NCBI GenBank assembly: GCA_951804985.1
Contig: OX638130.1
Span: forward strand, 101,429,700-101,493,699
Reading direction: 5' to 3'
DNA length: 64,000 nt
Source: Dryomyza anilis
Taxonomy: Eukaryota; Arthropoda; Insecta; Diptera; Dryomyzidae
The notes beneath the pieces are model-generated. The model had not been told where the DNA came from. It saw only the letters and a list, made by a program, of their open reading frames with translations, and did no database searches. This document shows positions 33,107-44,632 of this stretch, in pieces. Positions within the stretch are counted from its first letter, which is position 1, and each line of letters begins with the position of its first letter. Made by a program: the position numbers and the translations under genes.

Positions 33107-33771
33107 TGTGTATATGAAAAAGTGTGAATTTTTTGATCAAATGCAACCATCTTGAACGATATAGCAATTAACTTTACGATTTATTAATACTTGCATAAAC
33201 ATTTGTTAAATTATTACTCTAGTATTATTTAAACAAACTATTGATTCAATTTGACCCACTATTCAATTGCTTATTTTAATATTTTTTTAATAGATATCTT
33301 TTTTTTCTTAATAAATGCAGCCAACTACAAACACGCTATGATGTTATAAAAATTAATGAACCGATCTAATGTGTATAAATTTATTAAATGGAACACATTG
33401 ATAGTAAAAAAAAAACAAGCGCAAACGTACTTGAATATATATATATATTTATTCAAGTGTAGTTAATATTACTCAGAACTATGATACTTTAGCTTGTTCA
33501 ACCATTTCATTGATCGCATGAAGCAATTATGCGATAGTATGTCTCGGTAATTAAAATAAGTCGAAAGTTTGTTGAACTTTTGCATGTATAGTTCTAGAGA
33601 AAAATAACTAATAAACACAATATTGTTTGTATTTTTAAATATTAATAATAATTAATTAATATTTTGTTAACTTTTAAAAATATTTAAGATCTACAATCAT
33701 TTAAGAATATTAATCGAATACATTTATTCGAGTTTGTATTTGTTTTCTCAATACAAAAAGTGCTTTTCCAA
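33107..33771. other. No feature recognised
   Basis: A+T-rich DNA with (at)n at about 33,437-33,450. Nothing further. Confidence 0.5.
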
Positions 33772-33954
33772 CACTCTGAAAAAAAATACTTTAAAATCAA
33801 TATTTTTTTTGCTATTAAAATTAGATATGTTAATAGGTAAATACCATTAAATACTACAAAATACTGTTAAATACTAATAGATTGTTTTTGTGTTTATATA
33901 AAATTTTTGTTTTTGGTATACTATTGAACAATTTTAAAAGAATTTTAATGAGTG
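33772..33954 (-). mobile_element. MITE family M1, reverse, one end decayed
   Basis: CACTCTGAAAAAAAATAC, then the reverse of the M1 interior (gctattaaaattag, gttaataggtaaataccatt, aaatactacaaaatactgtt, gtatactattgaa). The far end stops at 'attttaatgagtg', where M1 would continue with 'gggattt', so its last 20 bases are lost or changed. Confidence 0.7.
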
Positions 33955-34124
33955 ATCGAATTCTACATTAATGATTTGAATACCAAAATTTATTTTGTAA
34001 TAAATAGCCATGTTTCAGTTTCGGTTCAAATTCAAATACATATTGTATGCAAATTTCTATCGAGCATATTCTCAAATTTAAGTATTTTCAATCTTTACAA
34101 TACCATTTCGTTTCGATATCGTTA

Positions 34125-34317
34125 CACACAGAAAAAAATCTCATAAAATCCCATTCAAATTTGAGTTATTGATTTAATAGTACACAAAAAATAAATATAT
34201 TTTCATACAAACTCAAAAATAATTTTATAGTATTTTGTAGTATGTGTACCTATTGTACCTATTGAATTAATAGTTTATCCTATTGACGAATTTCAATAGT
34301 AGAAAATTATTTTACCA
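34125..34317 (+). mobile_element. MITE family M1, right end decayed
   Basis: After TA (34,123-34,124) it reads CACACAGAAAAAAATC, then 'ataaaatcccatt', 'ttattgatttaatagtacac', 'catacaaactcaaaa', 'tagtttatcctattgacgaa'. The terminal CTGGGTG is not recognisable. It lies only about 170 bp from the reverse M1 copy, a head-to-head pair. Confidence 0.7.
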
Positions 34318-34420
34318 TAAAATTTGAATGTACGAGAAATTTTAAAAATAAGAAGTGATAAAGCTAAGAGATCGACGTTTTTTAGGTCGAAAACCCATAA
34401 GGTTTACGAGCAGACTGTAC
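34318..34420 (+). repeat. Fragment of the TTCGAAG-type dispersed repeat
   Basis: 'tttgaatgtacgagaaattt' and 'aagtgataaagctaagagat' match 27,270-27,330 in the same order. Confidence 0.45.
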
Positions 34421-34638
34421 TAATTCAAATATTTGACAAACAAAAATCGAAATGATATTATTTTGTATTAAAAAATGGAATTCTCAAACAGTAAAAACTA
34501 AATTAGATTAAATTTAAATTTCAATACGATTTCGAATTGGAAAATTACCGTACATTTCTAAATACCAAAAATTGTTTTCCAAACGAAATCAATTCGTTCA
34601 AGTATTCGAAAAGAATTTTTTAAGTAAATTAACCTCTG

Positions 34639-34676
34639 AGCTTTAACATAAAGGATATCTTCTTTATGTTAAAGCT
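34639..34676. other. Perfect 15-bp hairpin
   Basis: AGCTTTAACATAAAG at 34,639-34,653 and its exact inverse at 34,662-34,676, with loop gatatctt. Too short for an insect pre-miRNA stem and without obvious extension beyond the arms, so its role is unknown. Confidence 0.75.
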
Positions 34677-34679
34677 TCT

Positions 34680-36344
34680 TTTAGTGAATGAAAGATTTAA
34701 CTTTGCTGATTTTAAAAACTGCGCTAAGGCATAAATTCGCTTTCATTAGTAACAAAAATAAAATTCGAAATCCGGCAACTGCGTAGAGACTATAGAAAGA
34801 AGACATAAATTCTCAAAAAAAAACAGACAACAAAAGAGTTTATTAAGGCAAACAACAACAACAAAAGGATGTATAAAGTTCTTGGAAATTTTTGTTAAAT
34901 TTGTGCATTAATGCTACTTTATGCCGGCGCATCAATTAGAATAAGCACTGTAGAATTTCAAAATATATTTGTGTTGCACAGTGTTAATTGAAATGCCTTT
35001 ATGTGGCCCATGGCACGACCATATTTTTGACATTTTATTGAATTATTGCTATTTGGTTTTTTTTTTATTCATTATAGGTTTTTATTATAGGTTTTTAAAA
35101 TGGTGTTTAAATGCAGCAGTGAGACAGACATCAGGCATTTTAAATTTTAAATGCTGGTTGCATGCAACAATAGTAGGTACTACTCAGCGGATTTTTCATG
35201 GTCAGTACGCATGCATAAAAATGCTATGAAAACATATAATAAAATTTAAATAAATATTTACACTCAAAATAAATACAAAAAAGAACCTTGTTTTATATTT
35301 TTAGTTGTTGTGTGGTGTATTTTGAAGTGCTGTCTTCTTCATTTATTGACTCCTCATGACTGCCTGTATAAATGTCTATATAAATGACTGTATAAATGCC
35401 TTTATAAATGACTATGAAGTGTGTTGATTTGCTCTTGAGCTGCATGCAATAAAATTCTTATTTATTGTTCACACAAAAACACTCTTTATTTCACACTTGT
35501 TTATGCTCAAAGCTCTTTTGAAATAAATATGGGTTTGGCTTGAGACTAACATAAAAATAGTAGGTTGAAATTTTGTCTGAACATAGGGGCAACATTTTTT
35601 TTTTAAATTATTCAAATATTATATGTTGAAATTTTGCATATTTTTTTTTTAGTATTTTTTGTCATTGATAATATTTATCGGTTGTTATTTTTTATGTGTT
35701 GCTCATTTAATTTGCATTAAAAATTATGTTTTTAAAAATGTTCAAAGTCAACTTGAGTTATATTTTGTTCAGATGTTTGCATAGTTATTCTATAGAATTA
35801 TATATGTGGTAATATAAATAAAAATGTTGGGTTTCATAAAGTGGCAGTGGTGAAAATCTACTTTTAGTATTCATTATTAAGTGGGTGTATTTATCATCTA
35901 TAAAAATAAACTAACCTTTAATATAAATTTGAACTTTTTCTTTATTGATGAAACAATTTAAAAAAATAAAACTGATACAAACAAGTTATAGTATGTTTCA
36001 TAATTAGTTTAAGGTATGCTCTGCATAACCTTTTTATATTTATCATTAGAACCAAATTGCTAAAAAATCTTTCAAAAATATCGTTTAAAAAATAAAAAAA
36101 TTTCGTGTTTAGATTAAAATATCTTTAAAACATTTTGGAATATTACCATTTTAAATATATTATAATTAGTCTTGATAATTATGAGAAAAATTAAGTTAAC
36201 AGTTTTTTGAAAAACTAGTTTTTAAGGTACGGTATTCTAAATATTGCCTAAATAAAACGCATAAATTTCGATAGAGCCATTTCATCCACATCAAATCAAC
36301 TAGCTGTTTCAAAGACACAAAAAATTGACAAAAAATCATATTTG
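34680..36344. other. No gene recognised
   Basis: A+T-rich; 35,340-35,425 repeats 'tgactg..tataaatg' four times. The open frame 34,969-35,229 starts MCCTVLIEMPLCGPWHDHIF and then becomes Phe/Tyr-rich; I do not recognise it. Nothing else was supported. Confidence 0.45.
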
Positions 36345-36346
36345 TA

Positions 36347-37170
36347 CACAGAAAAAAAAAGAACATCAATATGATGAATTTGTTCATAAATATTATGAAT
36401 TTTTTCACCAACTACCGGATTCATCATATTGATATCACCACTCATTAAATGACATATTGATGAATACATTCATTATATATGTGAAATTATTCATACTATC
36501 AAACATCATGGTGAAGAACGAAATATTCAATACAATGAATTTGAATCATCATATTGATGAATTTTTCATAATATTTATGAATATAATATTTTTTTGAATT
36601 TTTCAAAAAAAAAAAAATTTTAGAAAATAGTAGAAAAATTTTATTAAAAAAACAAAAGAAAAAAAAAATCGAAAAAAAAAATTAAAAAGAAAAATTTCAT
36701 AATATTTTTTTTTAAACAACATTTTGTTTACATATAAATTTTTATTAATAAAAATTTGTAATTATAAGTAAATATATTTAAAACAGTTTACTAATTTATG
36801 CATGTCGAGCAAGCATTATATAAGAAATAACATACAAAAACTACTTGAGAACTGAGAAGTTTGGCAAAACATGAACGATAAATAAATATTTTGATTGAAA
36901 TTTGTTTTCATAAACAGTATTCTTCAATATGATGTACATAAATGCTGTATTTTAAGTATTTGTTCATTAATATGTTGAAACGCATTCTTCACATACAGTT
37001 CATCATATTGAAGAACTCTTTCTCGACAGTTACCAAGCGTTCATCATATTTATGACAGCATTCATAACATTGATGGCGTTAGTCATTAATATTATGAATA
37101 GCACCTCAATACAATGAATCATGGTTTGAAGAACGGAATTCATCAATATGATTTAATTTTTTTTTCTGCG
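36347..37170 (-). mobile_element. MITE family M2, longest copy with both ends
   Basis: CACAGAAAAAAAAAGAACAT at the left and TTTTTTTTTCTGCG at the right are inverted ends, with TA at 36,345-36,346 and 37,171-37,172. The 824-bp interior has dense 'catcaatatgatgaa' and 'ttcataatattatgaa' palindromes near both ends, and a non-palindromic centre with 'aagcattatataagaaataa' and 'gagaactgagaag'. It aligns inverted with 43,465-44,117 and with the 12,550 copy. The left 360 bp match the fragment at 26,775-27,133. No transposase, so it is nonautonomous. Confidence 0.85.
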
Positions 37171-37172
37171 TA

Positions 37173-38251
37173 TAGTTATTCCCATTTAAATATATCCTGA
37201 ACGGTAAATGATAGAAACTTCATTTACATCTCATTTTAATGCCAATAATATAAAAAATATCTTGATACTCTTTTTTAGTTCCAAAATTTCATTGAAATTG
37301 AAAAGGTAAAATCTAATATTTGACTTTTTTTGGTCGATTTGGTATGGAATGGCTTAAAAAAGTTACCGAATACGAAAAAAACTGAGTATGTAGTAAAAAC
37401 CAGCACCCACGAATTATATAGAATTTATGTAAGGGGTGTCGATTAGAATTTTTGTATATGCTTATATTAATATTTAATAACTAATATAAAATGAATTTTA
37501 TGCAGAAGGAATTGCAATATCATTTCAAATAACTAATATCAAATATATTTGTTTTATTTAAAAGATAACATAAACTTTCTAGTTTGTACACAAATTATCA
37601 AAATAGTTAATGACTGATAAAATCGTAACGTTATCAAAATGAAAGATTTCAGTAAAAACACACACAAAGATTTATGAACAAAATCTCAACAAAATCACTT
37701 AAAACAGTAGAACTATAAACAATAAATAAAAACAACACATTTCAAAAGAAGACACCACCAAAATATAAAAGAAATACTAATGGAGTAACTGATAACAAAA
37801 GAGGCTATGAAGAATTTCTTTGAAAAATGAGTACGGCATAAGAACAGTTAGAGTATTATACAGTTTTCAAAGAGTATTATAGAGTATAATATTAAAGACT
37901 ATATAGTCTAATGAGTTATATTGCGTTAGAGTCAGAGAAAAAGCACTGAAATAGCAATGTTTCATTTCGATAAGAATACTATATTTGAGCCAGAGGAGTT
38001 ATCAGTGAAAATGTAGGTAAACATTATACGATTATCATAATCAAAGCGTATGATGAAGTCAACAACTTTTTCTATTTGCTACTTTTTTATCAATTTGCTA
38101 AAATTAGTTGCAAAAAAAAAAGAGTAATTTTTATAATAAATGAGTCATATTTGTTTAACTGCATTAAAGAATAAATTTAAATGAGGCTACTGAATAATAT
38201 AAATTATAATATTAACGATTTAAAGTGTTTGAAAGTTTTAGAAATTTGTGT
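37173..38251. other. No feature recognised
   Basis: A+T-rich. 37,855-37,920 repeats 'agagtattata.agt' as a short local tandem. No gene. Confidence 0.5.
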
Positions 38252-38319
38252 CCCTAGTAGAAATTATAACCTTTTAGGGAAGACTTCATTCTGGCCAGAT
38301 CTTGTAAGTAATCGGGTTA

Positions 38320-38920
38320 ATAATAATAGTTTGGCGTTACAGTCCTGTATAGAACATAGTGCGATTTTGAGCTGTACGTGTTATATTTGTACTCAAAGTG
38401 ATGGGACCTACAGTTTAATGCCGAATCCGAACGGCGGGTGAGAGCTTTTCATAAGCAACGTTTTACTCTCGTACACCCAGAAAAAAATACCCTCAAATCC
38501 CATTAAAATTTGTCAATAGGACAATTATTGATTTAATGGTATACAAAAAATAAATCTTTTCATATAAACTCAATGGAAATGACATGGTATTTTCTAGTAT
38601 TTAATAGTATTTTCCGATTAAAATTATAATTTATCCTATTGACTATTTTTAATAGTAAAAAACTATTATTTATATAGTATTTTTTTCTGGGTGTATGATT
38701 GCCATTTACTGACGAGAGGTAGCAACGCATAGAAACATGTTTTCTATGAAAAAGATGTTGGCAGTCGCTGGGGATCGAACCCGGGACCTTTCGGCTCGTA
38801 TTCTAACGCATCAGCGACTTTTCGCTCGTAGTCCAACGCACTAACCAGACGAGCTACCGACGCTACAAAATATGGAATATTGGAAAATCAGTTTTTTAGA
38901 GTTTAATGCGTTTTAGAATC
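38320..38920 (-). mobile_element. Composite SINE-A with 54-nt foreign 5' leader, and an M1 inside
   Basis: A perfect 13-bp TSD, AGTAATCGGGTTA, at 38,307-38,319 and 38,921-38,933 fixes the insertion as 601 bp. In minus-strand sense it begins with about 54 bases unlike any other SINE-A copy (gattctaaaacgcattaaac ...). The tRNA-like head follows: box A TAGCTCGTCTGGTTAGTGCG and box B GGTTCGATCCC, differing from the other copies and carrying an internal duplication of about 40 bases between the boxes. The body and (TTA)n tail follow. The extra leader also occurs at 40,274-40,329 without a SINE. An M1 element sits inside the body. Confidence 0.88.
38474..38693 (+). mobile_element. MITE family M1, complete reference copy
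   Basis: Other SINE-A copies read ctcgta-ggtttgcc at this point. Here ctcgTA is followed by 220 bp and then TAtgattgcc, so the insertion and its TA duplication can be read directly. Inverted ends are CACCCAGAAAAAAATAC (17 bp perfect). A second inverted pair lies inside: gtcaataggac and its near-inverse atcctattgac. There is no open frame. TA target and this structure point to a Tc1/mariner-mobilised MITE. Confidence 0.93.
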
Positions 38921-38985
38921 AGTAATCGGGTTATGACAAGTTAAAAATACAATGACCAGTTCACGGCCATGACCCCAGTATGTCC

Positions 38986-40273
38986 ATCTTCAAAAGTTAC
39001 ATTTTTGTACAGATTCTAGATGGAGATTGATTAAATTTTAAGACATTATGCATAAACTAAGTTCCAAAACCACATTTATATGTCATTTATGAACTTTAGT
39101 AGAATTTAGAATTTAGTATTCTAGTATTTAAAGGATTTCTATCATTATCGAATATCTACTGATATTCTAAATCAAGAAATAGTTAGAAATTAGAGAACAG
39201 TATTAATTTAGAATGTCGATACATCTATTTTTTTTTTCAATTCTTCCAAGAAAACAGTATACCAGTTCCCACGACACGATAAAATCATACTTTTCTGATA
39301 TAAAACAAAAACCCATTTTAAACATAATTCATAAAAGTAGACCATTGTAAAATTGCCATTTCACCCAAGAAACCAACATTCAATGGATCAATCATTTGAC
39401 GATGTTTAACAACTTTTTTGTCAAACATATTTTTAACAGAAAAACTGTTGTTACAGCAAACCTCTGATTTGTAAAAAGAGGAGCACTTATTTGTGCCATA
39501 AACCACCTTTTTGTTCAACTTATTTTATGTGTGTGAATAAAGTAGATACAAAATACTTAAAAATACGTGTCACAATAAAAACAAACAAAAACATATATGG
39601 CGCACGCGAAAGTCAAGCAAAACAAACAAAAAACATAACATAGAAAACATAAACGTACAATAAAGAAAAGAAAAACAACGAAAGTATAAAAAATTTATAG
39701 ACAAAAAAAAATAAAAGACTCAATACAGAAGAAACAACAACAATCAAAAAGAAAAAATTAAAACATATCGTAACAACAGCAAAGCCATTTAGTAGAACAA
39801 CAAACGGTACTCGTAGCAAAATTGGAAAAACTGCAGAAAAATCTCTTTAAAAACAGTACAAGAACTGAAGAGTTGTAGAGATGAAGAAGAACAAAAAAAA
39901 CTGCAACACATTATGCGTTTCTTTTCGCACACAAAGTCTAACTATTGCAGTCGCACCGCAAAGTGTCGTAAAATACGAACAAAAACCGATAAACGCAACA
40001 AAGTTGTGTACGCTACCACGACGATCGTGGATCAAATCATGTTGCAGACTGACGGTTTAGCTGGTCGTTGTTGTTGCTGCTGGTGACAGAAGATGCAATT
40101 GCAGCATCCACATGCCGCTGTCCGCTGGGTGACAGGGAGCACTGGAACTCGCGGAGGCTGCAAAACACGTTGCCAATCATCAGCAGTTGTTGTGGAGTAC
40201 AAAATTATAATTTCCAGCAGTAGTAGAAAAAAAAAAAAGAATTTAAAACATGAATAGAAATAGAATGACGTAC
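38986..40273. other. No gene recognised; richer patch at 40,020-40,200
   Basis: 39,540-39,840 is an A/C-rich low-complexity tract that produces spurious Phe/Val-rich minus-strand frames. 40,020-40,200 is less A+T-rich, with gttgttgttgctgctggtg, cacatgccgctgtccgctgg and ggaactcgcggaggctgc. It matches nothing else in the window and could be conserved noncoding DNA. Confidence 0.4.
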
Positions 40274-40329
40274 GAAATATGGTATAGTGGAAAATCCATT
40301 TTGTAGAGTTTAATGCGTTTTAGAATTAG
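40274..40329 (+). repeat. Second copy of the SINE leader sequence
   Basis: 'gaaatatggtatagtggaaa' and 'tagagtttaatgcgttttag' match 38,867-38,920 with a few changes. No tRNA head, TTA tail or TSD accompanies it, so it is either the source repeat or a fragment of the same composite. Confidence 0.65.
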
Positions 40330-40932
40330 GATATAGTAAAAGTCACATATTTTCAAATTCCATTTATTTAATTGATGATTTGGTTGATAACTACGGTAAG
40401 CATTCGTCCTCTTTTGAAAGGAGAGTCCTTCTCATTAACCCTTTCGAAATATATTTTGCCTTCTGTTGTCCTTCTTTTATTTAAGTTATCATTCTTTAAT
40501 CTTTTTTTATTCATAAACTCTTTTTTTACCTTTTTTCTACATTTACTACTATTTTTTATAAAACAAAAAAAATACAAAAACGATTTAGAATTCAAATATT
40601 TGCGCGGGTCGCCCACAACACAACCCTCCTCCCTCCCTGTACACAGTTATCAACATTATTGAAAGGTCTAAGTTAAAAAAAAAGTTTATTTCTAAGTGCA
40701 AACACGAAAGCTACAAACCACCCCACCACAATCATCACCACACCATAAACATCACCACACCACAATCATCACCCCACCACAATCATCACCCCACCCGTCA
40801 CCCAGATAAGTCAAAAAAATGGTTACGTTCTTCTCCATTAATGGGCATATTCAGCCATATAAAAATAGAATCCCATCAGTATCCCCACGACCCACAAAAT
40901 TCCACAATCTATTTTTAGTTAAAGTATTGATT
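40330..40932. other. No gene; C/A-rich minisatellite inside
   Basis: Overlapping opposite-strand open frames at 40,368-40,662 are Phe/Leu/Lys-rich products of A/T runs. Apart from the minisatellite at 40,716, nothing is recognised. Confidence 0.45.
40716..40802 (+). repeat. CACCACAATCATCAC minisatellite
   Basis: Five to six units of about 15 bases (caccccaccacaatcat) with T-free patches. Strong strand asymmetry in C content against an A+T-rich background. Confidence 0.8.
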
Positions 40933-41152
40933 CACCCAGAAAAAAATTCCCTGAAATCCCATTAAAATTGGTCAAAAGGACTATTATTGATTTAATAGTA
41001 TACAAAAATAAATCTTTTCATATAAACTCAATGACAACGTCATGGTATTTTTCTAGTATTTAATGGTATTTTCCGATTAAAATAATAATTTATCCTATTG
41101 ACTATTTTTAATAGTAAAAAACTATTATTTGTATAGTATTTTTTTTTGGCTG
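40933..41152 (+). mobile_element. MITE family M1
   Basis: CACCCAGAAAAAAATTCC at the left; 'ggtcaaaaggactattattg', 'catataaactcaatgacaac', 'ttatcctattgactattttt' and a decayed right end (tttttttggctg). Its length of 220 bp equals the reference copy. Confidence 0.85.
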
Positions 41153-41267
41153 TTGGAGGATGATACGGCCAATTTTATCAAAAGAGTTTACGTCTTGCAA
41201 TATCTCCAATTTTTGTATATACTTCTTTTTGTTTTTTTTTTAATAATGGTCAGCTATTTATAAGGTA

Positions 41268-41330
41268 CACTCAGAAAAAAATCCTATTAAAATTGATCTA
41301 TATAATATTGATTCAAAATTTTCAAAATAC
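41268..41330 (+). mobile_element. MITE family M1, left-end fragment
   Basis: After TA it reads CACTCAGAAAAAAATCC, then 'tattaaaattgatctatata' and 'attgattcaaaa', and stops. It abuts the start of the 41,340 element. Confidence 0.6.
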
Positions 41331-41339
41331 ATTCCAAAC

Positions 41340-42167
41340 ATAAACGAGTTGGGAAAGTTCGGTCACATGGGGCGGATTTTTATAGTCGGTCGGGCCCGAT
41401 TATGGAATACCCTACACCTTTGGTGGGGATATTAATGTGGGATATTTAATTGCATACCTTAATTTTAAAGTTTTTAATTTTGCCTCAGAATATTATTCAT
41501 ATATCAGAAATTTACGTCTTATATCCCCATAAATTAAAAAAATTATATAAAAAAATAAAAAAATAAAAAAAAAATTTGAAAAATATAATTGGGCGGACCA
41601 CGCCCATATTTAAAATTTTGAAAGGCTAATATTTCATAGATTTGATTTTAATAATTTACGGATCAAATTTCCACTATGAAAACCCGGGAAATAATGAAAA
41701 AAAAAAGTGGGCAGATCACGCCCATTTTTTGACCACATATTTTAAGATGAATTCTAACAATATTTTTTAAACTTTATAACTATACCTTGAATACTTTTCG
41801 AGTTATTAGTTCCGAAAGAGTTACATAAAAGTGACTTGTATGGGAGGTGGGCGTGTCCGTTGACCGATTTGGCTCATTTTCAAACTCAGTTCCTACTTTT
41901 GGCTAAAATATATTGAAACGAAATTTCATCGAATTCTGATAAGTATTTCTCAAGTTATTCTGTATTCGGACAGCAAGACAGCAAGACGGACAGACAGACC
42001 GACAGACAGACAGACAGACAGACAGACGGACATGGCTAAACGGACTCGGGTAGTGATGGTGATCAAGAATATATATACTTTTCCATACCGGACACGCCTC
42101 CTAAGGGGCGTTACAATATATGCACAAAGTTAATATACCCTGTACCTCATAGGTGTTGGGTATAAAA
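41340..42167 (+). mobile_element. Dispersed dipteran-type repeat with GACA tract and GGGTATAAAA end
   Basis: It begins with a hairpin, taccctacacctttggtggg (41,409-41,428), and ends with taccctgtacctcataggtg followed by ttgggtataaaa (to 42,167), also a hairpin. Between them are three 'gggcg..cacgcccat' blocks (41,591; 41,709; 41,845), then (gaca)n at 41,990-42,045, gacatggctaaacggactcg, gatcaagaatatatatactt and cgttacaatata. This order is familiar from interspersed repeats of higher flies; I do not assign a class. It has no intact coding region. A diverged relative is at 52,640-53,420. Confidence 0.75.
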
Positions 42168-43462
42168 ACCAATAGTAGAAACATTTGAAATTGTGTGACA
42201 ACAAATTTCTACAAAATTGAAAACCTCACAGTATCAGGGACGGTTAAGTTGCATTTCTTAAATGCTGCCTTTTAAAACTACTATATTTGCTACTAGACAA
42301 ATGTAGGTACTACAAATTCTCACGTTTGCGTAAAACCCCAGTGCATAACGTATCATTCAGCACCATATTTAGTATTAATTTAATATCATTATCATGCTAT
42401 TTTTGGTCACAAAGATCGCATTTCTATAACTCGCTATATATGTAGCTCGCTATAATTTGCAACAGTTATTTTCCAACAATTACTACTGTGGCATGGCCAT
42501 TGTGCAGCCGTCTCTGTCATCTATCGTCTGGCAACATGTCATCAGAATGCAACACGATCATCAGCATCAATTGCGGAAATTATAGCGTATGAAAACCAAA
42601 ATTTTTAAATAAAATTCCGACGCGATTCTCATGTGGCAGGAGACAACGAGACGAGACGAGGGGGAACGAGACATGACTGATGCAAACCTGGTTGCCACAT
42701 GGTGGAGTGGTGCTGTCGTCCAGACCCCACATCCGCCCAAATGTTGAAAAGTCGTCTCTTTTGTTCCACATCACAAACTAACAAAATAGAATTATAGCGT
42801 TACAGTAGCAATATTGTTGAATGCAACAAAGTTGTGTTACTTACAACCATATTTGTCTAATGGACACAACAACTACAACTATTACAATAACAACAACAAA
42901 AGCAAAAGCTACTAGAACAAAATACAACGGAACTGACATTTGCTGCATCTGAAATTAGCAACAAGAGAAATCAGCTACAGCTCAACGCACTGCGTTGGTT
43001 CTGATGCGTGGTTCAAGCGATGCCGACTACATGGGCAGAGAGCAGTGGGGTTCTTTGGCAGAAGGCAAGTCATGTGTGGCGGCGCGGTGGTGTTGGGTGT
43101 TGGTGCCGCTGATGGTTGATACCTGATGTTAGGCGGGACATGTTGATGCGTCGGTCTACAGTGGGTTATTGTGCAGTATGCACAAAAAAAAACATTATAT
43201 AAAAATAAAATAAAGTTATTTTCAAAATAAATACAAATGTACTTTATTTACATATGTCCAAAGAAATTGTCATTGTTGTTACTACCTTGATGTATGTAGT
43301 TATTAAATAGAAAACAACAATTTACTGTATTACTTTACAAATATTTACTACATTTCTTTTGAAAAAAAAACTATATTTAACATTTATTTCTACATCCTCA
43401 AATATGTAGACAAATTACTACATCTGCATTTATTCATTCTGTATTTATTAAACTTCGTATAC
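42168..43462. other. No gene recognised; richer patch at 42,480-43,170
   Basis: 42,480-42,780 and 43,000-43,170 are clearly less A+T-rich and unmatched in the window (gcagccgtctctgtcatc, gagacgagacgagggggaac, gtgtggcggcgcggtggtg). The minus-strand open frame 42,580-42,774 shows no motif I recognise. Conserved noncoding or regulatory DNA is possible. Confidence 0.4.
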
Positions 43463-43464
43463 TA

Positions 43465-44117
43465 CACAGAAAAAAAAATGTACATCACCTTGATGAATTC
43501 CGTTCTTCAAACCATGATTCATTGTCTTGAAGAATATTCATAATATTAATGACTAACGACATCAATGTTACGAATGCGACCATAAATATGATGAACGCTT
43601 GGTAACTGTCGAAAAAGTGTTCTTCAGTATGATGAACTGTATGTGAAGAATGCGTTTCATCATATTAATGAACAAATACATAAAATACAGCATTTATGTA
43701 CATCATATTGAAGAATACTGTTTATGAAAACAAATTTCAATCAAAATATTTATTTTTCGTTCATGTTTTGCCGTACTTCTCAGTTCTCAAGTAGTTCTTG
43801 TATGTTATTTCTTATATAATACTTGCTCGACATGCATAAATTAGTAAAATATTTTATAATATATTTATTTATAATGAAAACTTTTTATAAATATAAAGTT
43901 ATTTTTATAAAAAATATATTTAAAAAAAATGTTGTTTGAAAAATTTTTATTTTTCGATAATTTTTTTTTTATTTTTTAAACTAAATTTTTACAAAAACAC
44001 TTTTTCCAATTATTTTCTAAAAAAAAAAAATTTTATTTTTAATTTGTAAAAAAATATTATATTCATAAATATTATGAACAAATTCATTGTATTGTATATT
44101 TGATTTTGTTTTCTGTG
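43465..44117 (+). mobile_element. MITE family M2, internally deleted
   Basis: CACAGAAAAAAAAATGTAC at the left and TTTTCTGTG at the right, with TA at 43,463-43,464 and 44,118-44,119. It matches the 36,347 copy in reverse but lacks about 170 bp before the right end (the 'gttggtgaaaaaattcat' section). It also serves as the uninterrupted reference for the nested 12,550 copy. Confidence 0.85.
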
Positions 44118-44119
44118 TA

Positions 44120-44632
44120 CATTTGCATTTTTTACTACATAAAAATGTAGAAAATACTACAACTGTATTTATTTTACAGAATTATGTATTTATTAAAAAA
44201 AAAATATATTATTTAAAAACATTCTGAAGTTGCTACCGTTTGTGCAATATGTAAAAAACAAATTTATAATACATTGTGTAGTAAAATTAAAACTAATAAA
44301 TACGAAAATCAGTTTTAAAATAAAGTTTTAAAATAAATTATAAAAAAGTTATATGGAAATATATCATCTTTAAGTAGGTTTAAGTTTAACTAAATAACAT
44401 AAAAAAATTTGAATAAAAAAATATTACATTTTAAGGCAGAGTTCGTAAATTTATATTCATGAATAAAAATATCTCTTTTTTTCATTATTAAAAATTGCTA
44501 TTGTATTTTAAAATAAATTTATAAAATTTCTGGTATTAGAATATTTAAAAAAATTAGCAATATTTCTTTTATATCGCGTATTATATTAACAATCAAATAT
44601 ATGAAAAATAAAATTTTAAAAATCCCTTTCAT
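44120..44632. other. No feature recognised
   Basis: Extremely A+T-rich, with the word 'actacatt' repeated at 44,130-44,165. No gene. Confidence 0.5.

Larger units (their letters stand above)
38252..38985 (+). mobile_element. MITE family M4, split by a composite SINE-A
   Basis: The left part starts CCCTAGTAGAAATTATAACC and reads to agtaatcgggtta (38,319). The right part resumes at 38,921 with the duplicated agtaatcgggtta, followed by 'tgacaagttaaaaatacaat', 'gaccagttcacggccatgac' and 'cccagta'. The right terminus is decayed. Without the insertion the copy is about 120 bp. Confidence 0.75.

Noticed and set aside
39540..39840. Minus-strand Phe/Val-rich membrane-like protein
   Set aside because: It is the reverse reading of an A/C-rich low-complexity tract.
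40720..40802. CRISPR-like regular repeats
   Set aside because: Short C/A-rich minisatellite units without spacers, in eukaryotic DNA.
41990..42050. Telomeric or functional satellite from the (GACA)n tract
   Set aside because: It is a fixed internal part of a dispersed repeat, also seen in decayed form at about 53,375.
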